Shown one piece after another: positions 1 through 13,165 of a stretch of DNA of 64,000 bases. Each line of letters opens with the position of its first letter. The first letter of the stretch is position 1. The stretch is from Ceratothoa steindachneri (taxonomy: Eukaryota > Arthropoda > Malacostraca > Isopoda > Cymothoidae). The stretch is from the NCBI GenBank assembly GCA_963969495.1, contig OZ018329.1, positions 147,620,502 through 147,684,501 of the forward strand, given 5' to 3'. The translations under genes and the position numbers were made by a program. The notes below the pieces were generated by a model that was not told where the DNA came from, ran no database searches, and saw only the letters and a program-made list of their open reading frames with translations.

Positions 1-250
1 GAGAAGGGGTGAAGAAAAAATGAAGATGACAATGCTTGGTAACTTTGTCAAGGACAGATCGTTCAAATGGGTCGTGGACGGGACAGGGTGAGCATTTTAT
101 GCCTATAAAAGCAGGTACAAGACTCGAAGCTATTAAAAGTACCAACTTTGAACCAACACATCTCCGGGATCTAGTTGCAGTTTTTTAGAAATGTATTTTT
201 TTGACCTGTAGATTCAAGTTAAATGGACGCTACCCTTGATCCCTTCTCAC
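1..250 (-). other. Partial CDK5 intron 5
   Basis: Runs from the exon 5 donor to the window edge. I looked for the next CDK5 exon (ELANAGRPLFPG-like) on the minus strand and did not find it. No other feature is visible. Confidence 0.8.
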
Positions 251-422
251 CTGCAAAGATGCACCCTGCTGACCACATGTCGATAGAGGTGTTGTAGATC
301 TTGGCACCGAAGAGGACATCGGGGGGGCGATACCAGAGTGTGACAACCTCGGCCGAATAGCATCGCACAGGTATACCGAAGGCGCGAGCCAGGCCGAAAT
401 CAGCGAGCTTCAGTTCCCCATT
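251..422 (-). CDS. CDK5: CDK5 coding exon 5 (DFG and activation segment)
   Basis: Encodes 57 codons plus one base: [57 protein letters not shown]. It contains the DFG magnesium-binding motif and an activation segment with Ser in place of the Thr phosphorylated in CDK1/2, as known for CDK5. The acceptor is CTGTAACCAG|AATGGG and the donor TTTGCAG|GTGAGA (phase 1). The next exon should begin with the rest of a Glu codon (ELA...) and is not in the remaining 250 bp. The residues upstream in the same frame ([12 protein letters not shown]...) are intron. Confidence 0.97.
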
Positions 423-2955
<2,533 letters not shown>

Positions 2956-2959
2956 TTCC

Positions 2960-3250
2960 CCTGCACAGTCTCTCATCATCTTTGCCATGCAGCCCCAAGG
3001 GTTGACCTGATGCCCACCATGTAGTCAGTGTGGGGAAGACAGAAATACTGATTTGGTTGCTCACTATACAGACAGCCCGGCCCTCTCATTTCCAGCAACC
3101 CGAATGATGACAGTATGGACATCCTCCTGACTCACAGCAGCCTTTGCTACAGAGATAATATGAACAAGGGGATGATGTGGAGATTCCATGGGGCCAAGAG
3201 GAAGGGGTGAACTAACCCCCGGGGTGAATGGAACAAAGCTGTTCAGCAAC
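2960..3250 (-). pseudogene. Possible LINE RNase H relic
   Basis: Minus-strand residues HHPLVHIISVAKAA and VIIRVAGNERAG resemble the last part of a LINE RNase H domain (usually ...P-H-x-G-I-x-GNE-x-AD). The flanking DNA (about 2970-3060) also resembles 8965-9060 upstream of the A' copy. Short, decayed and low confidence. Confidence 0.35.
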
Positions 3251-3269
3251 TTAAAAAAAATAGCTCATC

Positions 3270-3735
3270 TGGCGACTGCCTACTAAGACAGAAGTTGGCA
3301 TACTCACACAAGAGCCTACTAATAGGTTATATTAAAGAAAAACAGATAACAATATGTAAATAACAACAATAAAATGTACAAAGGCTAAACAAAACAAAAC
3401 AAAAATAGAAAACGAAGCAAAAAGGCAACAAAAGGTAGGCCCGCCTTCCCCCAGCGCAGGAACAGAGGACATACAAAAAAACAACAACACAGTGTTACAT
3501 AAAGTGAAGGAGGCCAGCCTCCTCCAAAAAGTCGTCTAGTCCGCAAGTCCTGAGTACAAGGGAGAAGCGGTATCGACCCCAGGTAACGTGCGCGAAGATC
3601 ACCCAGACTGGGACATTCGACAAGAATGTGCCCAACAGTCCGGTGGACAACGCAGTCGTCGCACCATCAAAGGGCGGTACGTCCCGTGAGTGTGTCTACA
3701 TCGGAAACGACAGAAAGAAAAAAGGCGTTGCGGCA
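3270..3735 (-). pseudogene. LINE family 1 copy A: ORF2 C-terminus and 3' UTR
   Basis: Minus strand. Around 3700-3540 one frame reads CDDCVVHRTVGHILVECPSL, the Cys-Cys-His-Cys motif (CxxC...H..C) typical of the C-terminus of I-clade-like LINE ORF2 proteins. Below it lies the 3' UTR, which is colinear with the A' fragment (8440-8880): both contain GGCATACTCACAC-type or GCCATACTCACAC-type sequence and the same order of blocks. The coding part is broken by frameshifts. It continues into the 33-bp minisatellite on its right. Confidence 0.7.
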
Positions 3736-4329
3736 TTGGTGGGTAGGTCCATGGGAACAGTCACGGCCTTGATGGGTAGGTCCATGGGAACAGTCGCGGC
3801 ATTGATGGGTAGGTCCATGGGAACATTCGCGGCATTGATGGGTAGGTCCATGGGAACAGTCGCGGCATTGATGGGTAGGTCCATGGGAACAGTCGCGGCA
3901 TTGATGGGTAGGTCCATGGGAACAGTCGCGGCATTGATGGGTAGGTCCATGGGAACAGTCGCGGCATTGATGGGTAGGTCCATGGGAACAATCGCGGCAT
4001 TGATGGGTAGGTCCATGGGAACAGTCGCGGCATTGGTGGGTAGGTCCATGGGAACAGTCGCGGCATTGATGGGTAGGTCCATGGGAACAGTCGCGGCATT
4101 GATGGGTAGGTCCATGGGAACAGTCGCGGCATTGATGGGTAGGTCCATGGGAAGAGTCGCGGCATTGGTGGGTAGGTCCATGGGAACAGTCGCGGTATTG
4201 ATGGGTATGTCCATGGGAACAGTCATGGCATTGATGGGTAGGTCCATGGGAACAGTCGCGGCATTGGTAGGTAGGTCCATGGGAACAGTCGCGGCATTGG
4301 TGGGTAGGTCCATGGGAACAGTCGCGGCG
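3736..4329. repeat. 33-bp minisatellite, 18 tandem units
   Basis: Eighteen head-to-tail copies of a 33-bp unit (about GCATTGATGGGTAGGTCCAT then GGGAACAGTCGCG), nearly identical, with scattered point changes such as GGCCTTG, ACATTCG, ACAATCG and GGAAGAGTC. Because 33 is divisible by three and the unit lacks stops in several frames, long artefactual ORFs appear on both strands (GRSMGTVAALM on plus, VPMDLPTNAAT on minus). The minus-frame unit matches a single-copy segment (AIVAIDLPPMPQ) just before the CCHC region in the related LINE copy at 8890-8930. It therefore seems to be an expansion of LINE ORF2 coding sequence. Confidence 0.95.
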
Positions 4330-4332
4330 TAA

Positions 4333-4945
4333 AGCCACTTTACCATGCGGTATCATAGGCCTTCTCCGATCGAAAAACCTGGTGGTGTAGTGCTGTCTAC
4401 AAAGGAAGGCCTCTCAGACGGCATTTTCCAGTCTGAGCAGAGCATCCGACGTGGAGTGGAACTTGCAGAAGTCGCACTGTGCAGAAGACAGAGCCTCTGC
4501 TGTCCAAAAAAGGCTAATCTAACATTTACCAATTTCTCCACCAACTTGCACATGCAGGAGATTAGAGAGATTGGGCGAAAACCGGCCGGGGTAGAGTGTA
4601 TCTCCCCGGTTTGCCTAAAGCGAGCACAGTAGCGATTCGCCTGGAATCTGGGAGGATACCCTCTACCCAGATCGTGTTGAACAAATCTAACAGAAAGGCC
4701 ATGCCTCGCTCATCCAAGTGTCGAAGCATAAAGTACGGGACATCGTCTGGACCAGGGGCGGTATCCGCGCACGAAGCGAGAGCGGAACGCAACTCACTCA
4801 GAATAAACCTGTCGTTGTAGGGTTTTCCGCCTCTGGAGGTAAAGTCCAGTCGGCGGCCTTCCGTGACATCACAACGCGCATTGAATGCTGGCGGAGCAGC
4901 ATCCCGGCTAGAGAAGGCGGTCGCGAAGGATTCCGCCACGGACGC
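4333..4945 (-). pseudogene. LINE family 1 copy A: reverse transcriptase, N-terminal half
   Basis: Minus strand, two frames. The upstream frame (4939-4562) reads ADTAPGPDDVPYFMLRHL and WVEGILPDSRRIATVLALGK, the fingers region of a non-LTR reverse transcriptase. After a frameshift, CKLVEKLVNVRLAFF and then EKAYDTAW (4340-4380) give the palm motif A region. The sequence then stops abruptly at the minisatellite, so the YxDD catalytic box and thumb are deleted. The order of domains and ORF1 on the right place the copy in the I/Jockey-like group. Confidence 0.8.
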
Positions 4946-5180
4946 GGGGTCCGAGATTGCAGTCCCATTCTCCTGGAGAACGGGAGGAAGATCCTGCGAG
5001 AACTTGCCCCGAATCCTTTTGACTCGCTTTCACACCTCGGCTAGAGGGGTCTTCTCCTTAAGTGAAGACACGTATGCAGCGCCAAGAGCGGAGGGCGTGC
5101 TTCGAAATATACCGGAACCTAGCCCGAGGAAATTCACCGACAGTGAAATCGTTCGGGAGGCGCCTATAGCGCATGTTGGC
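4946..5180 (-). pseudogene. LINE family 1 copy A: ORF2 linker
   Basis: Region between the endonuclease and RT parts of the same copy. It is broken by frameshifts and keeps no motif I can name. Confidence 0.45.
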
Positions 5181-5660
5181 TTAACGCTCCAGCGGCACAG
5201 AAGATGATATGTACGCGGAAATAACAGTATACGTCCTATCCAGATGCAGCTGCACAGTTACTGCCTGAAAAGACCTATCTAAAGCGAAGAGAAGAACGGA
5301 AACATCATGCCGGGTGTAAATCGCGTATTCTCCTTTCCGGCCCCCTTTCCGTGGTGGTGGGCTCGTAAAACCCTTATACCCATGGAGAGTCAGCAGGGGG
5401 CACGCGCCAAGCATGCTCTCCTACAAAAGCATGGCTAACAGGGAGAGGTAAGAGACGAGCCTCCGCAGCTCCTCCCAATTGGCCCGGAGTCCGCAGCAAC
5501 TCCATTGAAGGAATATACCCTTCAGGCCTAGCTCGGAGGAGATGCGGGGACCCTCTTCGAAGTGAAGACTCTCACGGGAATGGCCGTACGCTTCCCGGAG
5601 GCAGAACTCCGGGCGCTGTCGCCTTCGAGGACTTATCGGGGGAGGTTGGACTCGCAATAC
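5181..5660 (-). pseudogene. LINE family 1 copy A: AP endonuclease start
   Basis: Minus strand. Around 5560-5420 the frame reads IFLQWSCCGLRANWEELRRL, which corresponds to the start of a LINE AP-endonuclease (LQWNxxGL...). It continues into LHGYKGFTSPPP and YAIYTRHDVSVLLF, then HLDRTYTVISAYISSS, the typical order of early endonuclease strands. The later catalytic GDFN and SDH boxes are missing. The first catalytic Asn looks changed (WSCCGL). Confidence 0.75.
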
Positions 5661-5959
5661 GAGTGTTTTCCTCCCTCCAACTCGAAACCTTAAGCGAGCG
5701 GGGAGGGGGGGGTCTTCGGAGGCGGGGGTCCCTCTTTTGGAGGATCCACCGTCTGCGAACCACTCAGCCTAACGCTGGGTGTGGGCAAAGGATCCGAGTC
5801 GAAGCTTCTTTAGTGCTGTTCTCCTTTTGGGGTGCAGCTTTAGGAACCCCGGAAGATGGCCTCACAACAAACTTCAGGGGAGTTGCTTCCTGCGAGTCTA
5901 ACACGCGGTGGAGGCACGCGGCTGTTTCGCCTTACGGGGAAACGGTCAGGCAGGGAGGG

Positions 5960-7400
5960 CCCTGGTTTAAGCCGGGGCTGGGTGTGAGCCCTTTGTGCCA
6001 CCAGCTTTACCAGGAGAGCGACTGGGGTGGGTACAACCCGCAGAAAGGTTCCAAATGGGCGCGGAAACAACCGTGCTTGTTGGCCTGGATGGGCCAGGAG
6101 CAGAGGGTGCCTTTCTAACTATTGAGGCATATGACGTCCCAGGCAGAGCCGGGCGCGCCAGGACCAAGTCCCTAGCCTCGCGAAATGAGAGACGATCCTG
6201 GGCCTGAACGGCCAGGATTTCTTTCTCAAGGAGATACGCACCACATTGCTTAGAAGAAGCGGGTTGCGGCTCTCCGCAATTGACACACTTAGCCACACAC
6301 GATTTGGACTTTCGTGTGCGGCCTTAGAGCAGTTTACACAGACTTCGGGTAACTCCGACTTTGCACGTCGACAAGAGCGATTAGTAGTGCCGAAGCAGTG
6401 ACAGTAGTAGCACCTCCGCGGCAGTGGCACGAATGCCTTCACGCGGTAGCGATACCAACTGGCACGCACCGATCCAGGAAGCTTGTCACAATCGAACATG
6501 ACGAAGAGTGTAGGGGTGGGCCTCGAGGCTCCTCCCTGTTTTCTCATCACACGATCAACCTTGACCACCCCATGGTCGGCCAGCTCTAAGGAGATGTCAT
6601 ATATGGAGTAATCCACGTGTTCCCTCGCATAAACCACTCCTTTCACGAAGTTCATGGTAGAGTGCGGCGTCACACTCACAGGCGTGCCATTTAGTGTCCG
6701 AAGGGCACTAATCATGGCCGCTTCGGAGGGATTCGACGCATTCGCCAGAAGGCTCCCGTCCAAGAAACGGGTCACCTTCGGCTCTCCCTGAGTCTTTTTG
6801 TCTTTTTCTTGAGAGGAGGGCGAGGAATGAACCCAATTCTCCCTCGCGCCGGTAGGAGCTCCTAGGCCAATCCCTCTCCGAAATGGAGAAGATTCTGCTG
6901 TTACAGGTCACCAGACGGGAAAGGATATCCATTCTCTCCTTGTGAGGCCTCGGGGACCCGTGCCGTCTGAGGACGAGCCTGCATAGCGGCAGACACGGGT
7001 TCTGTGCTTGGCACCGAGCCTGGGTTCAACCCCATGGAGGATCCTACTCTCTGGGGTTGGGTCACCTCAGGGACCATGTCTACCCCTCCCCCCCCTCCCG
7101 CGCCTGAGACATCACAGGTTCCATTCGAGGTACCTTTTGTCATCTTATCTTTGCCCAGCGACCCGGCATCCTTTGGGGAAGAGAGGGGGGCAAGTACGGC
7201 GACCCCATCTAAGCTCTTTATGTGCGCCCGCAGGTTTTTGGAGGGCATGGACTGACGGATCTTGCCTTCCCTCGCCCACCAAAGGAGATTGGCCCTATCA
7301 TGCCGGGTCAATAATGGGCCGCCTGCCGGCCTTCTTGGCAGTCTCCTTGGAAAGTAAAGGGGGGGGGAGGCCACTATGAATAGGAATTCACCCAAAGGCG
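5960..7400 (-). pseudogene. LINE family 1 copy A: ORF1 (Gag-like, CCHC knuckles)
   Basis: Minus strand in several overlapping frames (7395-6901, 6775-6119, 6296-5967). The N-terminal part is low complexity. The middle (STMNFVKGVVYAREHVDYSI...) resembles the conserved core of I-like ORF1 proteins and is followed by a zinc-knuckle block: CYYCHCFGTTNRSC, VCVNCSKAAHESPN and KCVNCGEPQPASSKQC. Some ligands are substituted (His to Thr in the first). ORF1 proteins of this type bind the element RNA. Frameshifts make it non-functional. Confidence 0.75.
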
Positions 7401-8080
7401 ACTCCAGAGAGGGGATGAGGGGGAGTCCCCTGCACCCATAGGCATAGGAAAGGAGTAAGTCTCCTCTCTGGTAGTAGTAGTTTGGAGGGTCCTTTGCGAG
7501 AGCACGGGGGAAAGGGGCGCTCTATTTTCCTTGGAGCTGCCCGAAGGCGGCTCCGTCGCTGAAGGGAGAGATTGATTTTTTTTTATTCATGGTCTTTTTA
7601 CGGGCCTCAAACGCTAATCACTCCACGCAGTACCCCGTCCTGCGAGGGGAGAGTACGGGGCCAGCAAAGCCAGCTGCTTGGCGTAAAATTGATAGAGATT
7701 GAAAGGAGAAAGAAAGGGGATGTGAGGGAGGTGTGGGTGGGGATGAAGCAGGTTGTTAAAAACCCACCACCCCAAACCGGAGCTCAGGGGTGAGGGGACG
7801 CTGTACCCTCCCCCCTCAGTCTCGATCCGGGATAGTTGGGTGAGAGGAAGCTGGTCGGCATTTACCTTAGGAAATTAGAGGCCAACGAAAGTTGTGGGAG
7901 AGGTTGTAGGGAAAATGAGGAGGTAGGGTAAGAAGACAGGGTGTCAGAAAGGAGAAGAGGCTAAGCTGGGGCCGGGTGGGGCACTGAGTCCCGTCAGCAC
8001 GGTGGCCAGACAGGCAAATCACCATGCCCCTTATGGAGGCGCCTCTCTTCTAGGTACTTGATGTAGCAGTCTACACGGGG
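7401..8080 (-). other. LINE family 1 copy A: 5' UTR with promoter-like module
   Basis: G-rich, non-coding. At 7945-8035 it carries a module (GAGAAGAGGCTAAGCTGGGG ... CTGAGTCCCGTCAGCA ... GGCAAATCACC) found again upstream of copy B (13990-14070) and twice in the retroposon at 25856-26155. Placement just upstream of ORF1 makes it the 5' UTR and perhaps an internal promoter; the promoter role is inference. Confidence 0.6.
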
Positions 8081-8439
8081 TCTCCCCCTGTGTGTATTCC
8101 TATTGAGTCTAGCTAATATATAATTGAGGTACTGGGTGGCAGGGGTAGTTGGAAGGCTCTGGGTGTGGTAGGAGTAGAGAGGGTGTGTATGGGGTATGAG
8201 GGACATCTCGTTTGCTGAAGAATTGTGCCTATTATGTTTAGGAGGCCTTCGATTGGTGGGGTAAAGGGTTTGTAAGGGGTTGTGACAGAGTGGTCTGAAG
8301 CAGCATGGGCATATAAGAGATTTGCGAAGAGAATATACAAGTGAGTGCTATGGTGTGCGAATGGTGGGAAATTGTGTTAAAGTTGGGTTATGTGAATGAG
8401 TGTTAGAGAGCAAAAACCAATGAGAAGTAAAGAAATTAT

Positions 8440-9225
8440 CTAAGGCATCATCTAGCGACTACCACTGGGGCATAGTTGCCATACTCACACTTAGCCTATT
8501 TAAAAGGTAACCACACAAGACAAACAAAACACCAAGAGGCCAAAACCAAAGGGAAAACCAGAGAGATAGACCCAGGTGCCTGAGGGAGGACCCACTCCCT
8601 CTAGCATCTAGCCATGCAACCAACACCCAAAACACTATATGCCTAACTCTTTCAGACATTCAATACTCCCGCAATCAGGGTTGCATGAACTCGTCCCGAA
8701 TATAATGAGCAATGGGTAGTGACAAGGGACGATCGGTAGCGACCCCGCTTGTCCCGGTACCAAGACAGGTAACATGAATGAAAATTACCCAGACCTGAAC
8801 ACTCAACAAGACTGTGACGAACAGTCTGAGGGACAAAAGGCGGTGCGTCCCGCGAATGTGTCCACTTCAAAGATGACAAAAAGGGACCTGAAGCCGTTGT
8901 GGCATTGGGGGTAAGTCTATGGCAACAATTGCAACATTATGGCACACAGCTTCGTGTTCCCGGGAGTCATCTCCCATCTTCTTTTCTATGCAGCTGGTAG
9001 GGCTGCTTTGAACCCTCCCATCTAGTCAATGAGGGGAAGAGCAAAACAACGGTCCAGTCACCCAGTCAGTGCGCTCAACCCTGATAACCACATACATGTC
9101 CAACAACCTAGTAGAAGATAATTTCAACATCCACCCAAAATGCAGTAGGTGTAGCAGCATAGATACTGCAAAAGAGGGTGTGGATATTAGCTGACACCAT
9201 GGAAGTGATATTCTTACTATCATGG
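8440..9225 (-). pseudogene. LINE family 1 copy A': 3' end fragment
   Basis: Minus strand. Blocks are colinear with copy A 3' part: RNase H-like remnant (9223-8960), one copy of the minisatellite progenitor unit (8890-8930), the C-terminal segment (8880-8660) and the 3' UTR (8660-8440). Truncated on its 5' side at about 9225. It shows that the 33-bp unit of copy A was originally single. Confidence 0.6.
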
Positions 9226-9480
9226 CTGGAAAACTAAATACATAAGAGAGAAAGAAAATCTCACCATAGGGTTGGACCCTCTACCCAAGAGACCTGGTGA
9301 TTTCTCTCTCAACATCACTAACAACTAGATCAGATGAAAATATGGCTCTGCACTGAGACATTATGCCAACTATTAACATCAAGAGGTCAAAGTTAATAGT
9401 TTTCAAAAGCATGCTAATTCAAACAAAAATATGAATCTTCACTGATATCAAACAAAAGACATCTAAGCAATATGACTTAC

Positions 9481-9674
9481 ATGAAAGCCTTGACAATATC
9501 TGGGTCAATTTCACCATTCAGACTGTCAAAGTATTTCTTCAAATCTTGATCGCAATGCTCAAACACAAGGGTGAGCTTTCTTTCCGAGTGCAAAACATCA
9601 TGCAATCTCACAATGTTTTTGTGTTTGAGTTCTTTCAAGAGACAAATTTCACGGAGAGCAGAGGATGGGACACC
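9481..9674 (-). CDS. CDK5: CDK5 coding exon 3 (PSSALRE helix)
   Basis: Encodes 64 codons plus two bases, from [20 protein letters not shown] through [18 protein letters not shown] to DIVKAF. This covers the PSSALRE cyclin-like-partner helix with its catalytic Glu, the hinge and the start of the C-lobe. The acceptor is CTTTTAAG|GGTGTC and the donor TTTCAT|GTAAGT (phase 2). The split codon AT+G gives Met with exon 4. The DSLNGEID segment is typical of insect CDK5. An open reading frame appears to extend upstream ([18 protein letters not shown]), but that is intron read-through. Confidence 0.97.
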
Positions 9675-10144
9675 CTTAAAAGAAAGCATAGTATAATTAT
9701 AACAAATGAGTAGTTCACAAGTATTAGACAAAGGTGGTCAATGATCAAACACTGGTAGGTTGGGTTATAGAATTATGGACAATACTCTTTCAGGTGATGA
9801 ACATATGGGTGACAGTGATAAGGAAAACAAGTAATTTTTTTTCACCTTGGGTACTTCTGGTGAGGTATTGAAAAGGAACTGTGTCCCTTCTGGTGTGAAC
9901 TATTAATTTTTAAGTCCAAATGTTGGATTTTTTTAATTGAGAGGAGATGAAATGTGTTTAGCCAATGCAAAAAGAATAAAAGGAGGGATAGACAGTGTGT
10001 AAAATAAGTATTCAATCAATGGAGATTTGGAAAACTATATTTCATTAGTTATTTATTCTCAGTGCAAGAATTTTCTTCAAAATTTGACATGTAGATTTAA
10101 TACCTATAATAATATTAACAAAATATTCACCAAATTGTTATATA
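9675..10144. other. CDK5 intron 2 segment, nothing recognised
   Basis: AT-rich sequence with no motif, tandem repeat or ORF of note. Confidence 0.6.
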
Positions 10145-10560
10145 TCATGGCCATAGTGGCAATTCCTCGAGGTAGATAATGATGGTGTTAGTATCATGTA
10201 CGACCCCTCTAGCCCAGTGAAGTGCAACTACTTCACATTGCATTAATTCCACAAGTAGATGAAAGACCTTTAGAGATGTTGATCCAAGCCATTCTAATAA
10301 CTGTCCACAGTTCCTTGATGTTTGTAAGTGTCCCATAAATGCTCAATAGGATTCTTGTTCAGTGAATGTGATGGAAACACCATTTGTTGGAACTTTCCAG
10401 AATGCTCCTAAAACCAATTCTGGACAACTTGGAGCACAATGAAAAGGTGCATTATCCTGCTGGTTATCCTTTGTTGTTAGGGTACTACATGAATGGATGC
10501 AAATGGTTACACAGCGGCGCAATATCACAATGTGTTTAGGGGACCAGAAGATACAACTTA
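10145..10560 (-). pseudogene. Tc1-like transposase fragment, C-terminal part
   Basis: Minus strand. DNQQDNAPFHCA (the second catalytic Asp, usually QQDNAP.H) is followed, after a frameshift, by a frame reading NKNPIEHLWD, which holds the third catalytic Glu of Tc1-type DD34E transposases. Frameshifts and stops make it dead. The first catalytic Asp and the DNA-binding domain are not visible. The element may have been truncated by neighbouring LINE copy B or the (AT)n tract. Confidence 0.7.
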
Positions 10561-10844
10561 ACAGGGGAACTCTAATGAGTCTTCTGCTCCCACATACATG
10601 GAAAGTAAAGAATGATGAAATGATCTGATGGATAATCCATATGGTACCTCCTGCAATGAAAGTGGATGCAATTTGAGGCAGTGTTGTTTGTCTGTTACCA
10701 TGGACAATTCTAGCAAGATGATGCTAGTCATCATTAAGTACCTACATTCAGCTAGTGCAGGGTCCAAGGCGGGCAGTAATACCCTAAATGAGGTATTCTC
10801 AATACACACATTTACCATTTCATGACTTTTGCCTCTCCATTGTA

Positions 10845-10980
<136 letters not shown>

Positions 10981-11960
10981 CCTACAAGAACTTGTCAATG
11001 CTCCAGAGTTGGCATCTGTGCCGTACCAAAAGAGACTGAAAGATGAAAGATTGTCAATGTAGAGTGTAGCAAGAACATCTTCCATCAGCACAGAAGTAAT
11101 ATCATTGATGCTTATGGTAAAGAGTGCGACACTGAGGACACTTTCCTATGGGACACCCTCTTCCTGCTCCAGTGGGCCAGAGAGGGCATTCACCCCCCAT
11201 ATGCAGAATCAACTATCTCAGAAATTTAGAAATAAAGATTGGGAGGCATTTGTAGCACCCATTGTGTGGTGTCTCCATGATATCATATCATCATAATGTA
11301 GTATCATAGTCCTTCTACAGATTGATAAACATTGTCTTTTGTGTAGTTCTGTCTACCAAAAAAAGGGCTAGTAGATAGCATTTTCCAGTTGGATAAATTG
11401 GGCAGAAACAGGCCAGGGTAGAGTGATCTCCCCAGTTTGCGATAAGTGAACACAGTAGCCCTTCAGCAGGAGTGTGCGAGGGTACCCTCTGTCCAGATCA
11501 TGTTGCACAAATCTAGCAGAAAAGCCATGCCTCACTCACCTATGTGTCAAAACATGGCATAGGAAACATCATCTGGACCAGGGTCAGTGTTTGTGTGTTT
11601 GAAGAGAGAATGGAACGCAAGTCACTCAACATAAACCTGTTGTTGAAGGGTTCTCTGCCTCTGGAGGTCTTCAACAAAATTATAATGTTCATTGAATGCT
11701 AGTGGAGAATCATCACAGCTATAGAATGTGGATAAACCAGTCGTGAAAGAGTCCACTACAGACCTAGGAACCGAGATTGTGGTCCCCTTTGTCTGGAGAA
11801 TGTAAGGGGGACCCTAAAGAACTTGCTGCAAATCCTTTTGACTTGTTCCATAGCTCTGTGAGGGGTCTTTTCTGTTAAATGAAGACATGTATGCCCACCA
11901 CGAAGAGAGGGAGGCCATGCTTTGAAATATACCAGAACCTAGCCCTAGTACGATGAAATT
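10981..11960 (-). pseudogene. LINE family 1 copy B: reverse transcriptase relic
   Basis: Minus strand. Near 11090-11020 the frame reads [17 protein letters not shown], a decayed YxDD box (YIDN). Nucleotide colinearity with copy A (4400-5100) is clear at 11340-11960, for example GATAGCATTTTCCAG against GACGGCATTTTCCAG. Stops and frameshifts throughout. Truncated at the (AT)n tract on the left. Confidence 0.75.
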
Positions 11961-12059
11961 AACCGACATTGAAATTGTTCTGTCTGCACTTATAGTGCAT
12001 GTATGTATAGCGCTTCTGTTTAAGGGCTATCTCACACTCAACCAACCACCAAGGAAGTG

Positions 12060-12515
12060 GACAGAGTGCAAGATGACCAGACATTCTAGGAATAGAAGTT
12101 AGGCCCACCTACTTAAATTCATCAATTGGGATAGTAAAATCAGTCATTTCCTGAAATGCGGATCATTGCACCCCCTCCAATCACTAGCAGGGTTTTTTTC
12201 AGGTAAAAGCAATCCAGAAAATGATATTTGAATGGGAAACTGATCGCTACCCTGAAGATCATTGACCACCTCCTGCCCAAAAGCAGACTGTGCGTCCAGA
12301 GAGCACAGGGACAGATCAAGGCAGGAAAATGAAGCGGTTCTCATCAGTGAGGCGTAAACTCATCCACATTCAGGACACCCATCTCCAGCTCAGTGATCAG
12401 GTTGGAAAGGACCTGACCCCTGGAATCCCAAGCAGGAAAAAGGACCTCAGTAACCATGCCACAATGTGGTGGAAGTCCCCCAATGTGAAGTTATCTGATG
12501 GTGGAATGTAACAGA
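12060..12515 (-). pseudogene. LINE family 1 copy B: endonuclease relic
   Basis: Minus strand. One frame shows GDFHHI (GDFN box) and NLITELEMGVLNVDE. A second shows DLSLCSLDAQSAFGQEV and SDQFPIQISFSG, the SDH-type catalytic end of an AP endonuclease. Broken by a frameshift near 12350. Confidence 0.65.
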
Positions 12516-12559
12516 AATCAGAGGGGAGGGGAGGTCATACTGCTGAAGAAGGGCTTTGC

Positions 12560-13165
12560 ATAGGAGCAAACTAAGATCGGGTGTTGTCTGGCACCAAACC
12601 CAGGTTCGCCCCCGAGGAAGAGCTTGCCACCTGGGGCAAGGGCACCTATGTGACCACCTTGCGAGGGGCTCCACCCCCTAATCCTCCCCCAACTGTCAAT
12701 ATCCCAAATGGGAATTCATAGTCCATCACTTATGCCACAGTGGCCAACATGCCACCCCATATTGGGAATTAAGGGGGAGCATACATGTTGCCTGCCATCA
12801 ATGTGACAAATGTGGGGTATATGGGGTAACTTGGGGATGAAGCCACCCCTTACCCCTCTAAGGGGGTTGTGGTGTGTCACCTTACCCCACTACAGAGGGA
12901 TGTGGACTGAGGCAGTGCATCCTCTGGCTTGCTGTGTTCTTGGTGGCCCTCTTGGAAAGAAAGGGGGGGGGGACGGTCCCAAGTCGATAGCCATCCTGAG
13001 GGTCCCCTAAGAAAGCACAGTGGGGCCACCTCCAACACAGAGGTGGAGTTGCCCAGGGGGAGCTCTGAGGATAGCAAAGTGGAAACACCTTTGCTGGAAT
13101 CAAAAGATTTGAGGGCAACCCCTCCATCCCTCAATGGTACTGTCACAAAATACCTCATCCGCTCC
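12560..13165 (-). pseudogene. LINE family 1 copy B: ORF1 relic
   Basis: Nucleotide match to the N-terminal ORF1 region of copy A: GGCACCAAACCCAGGTTC at 12589 against GGCACCGAGCCTGGGTTC at 7008, and CTTGGAAAGAAAGGGGG at 12951 against CTTGGAAAGTAAAGGGG at 7347. No intact reading frame remains. Confidence 0.55.

Noticed and set aside
1..250. Possible CDK5 exon 6
   Set aside because: No ELANAGRPLFPG-like coding on the minus strand; exon must lie outside the window.
3736..4329. CRISPR-like regular repeat
   Set aside because: Units are directly adjacent with no unique spacers, in a eukaryotic genome, and derive from LINE coding sequence.
3628..4332. 234-codon plus-strand ORF with GRSMGTVAALM repeats (and minus-strand counterparts)
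   Set aside because: It is the open frame of a 33-bp minisatellite; stops are absent because the unit length is a multiple of three. No independent evidence of a gene.
10558..10830. Minus-strand frame [20 protein letters not shown] and onward as a gene
   Set aside because: No family motif recognised; it lies between a Tc1 fragment and an (AT)n tract and is likely element debris.
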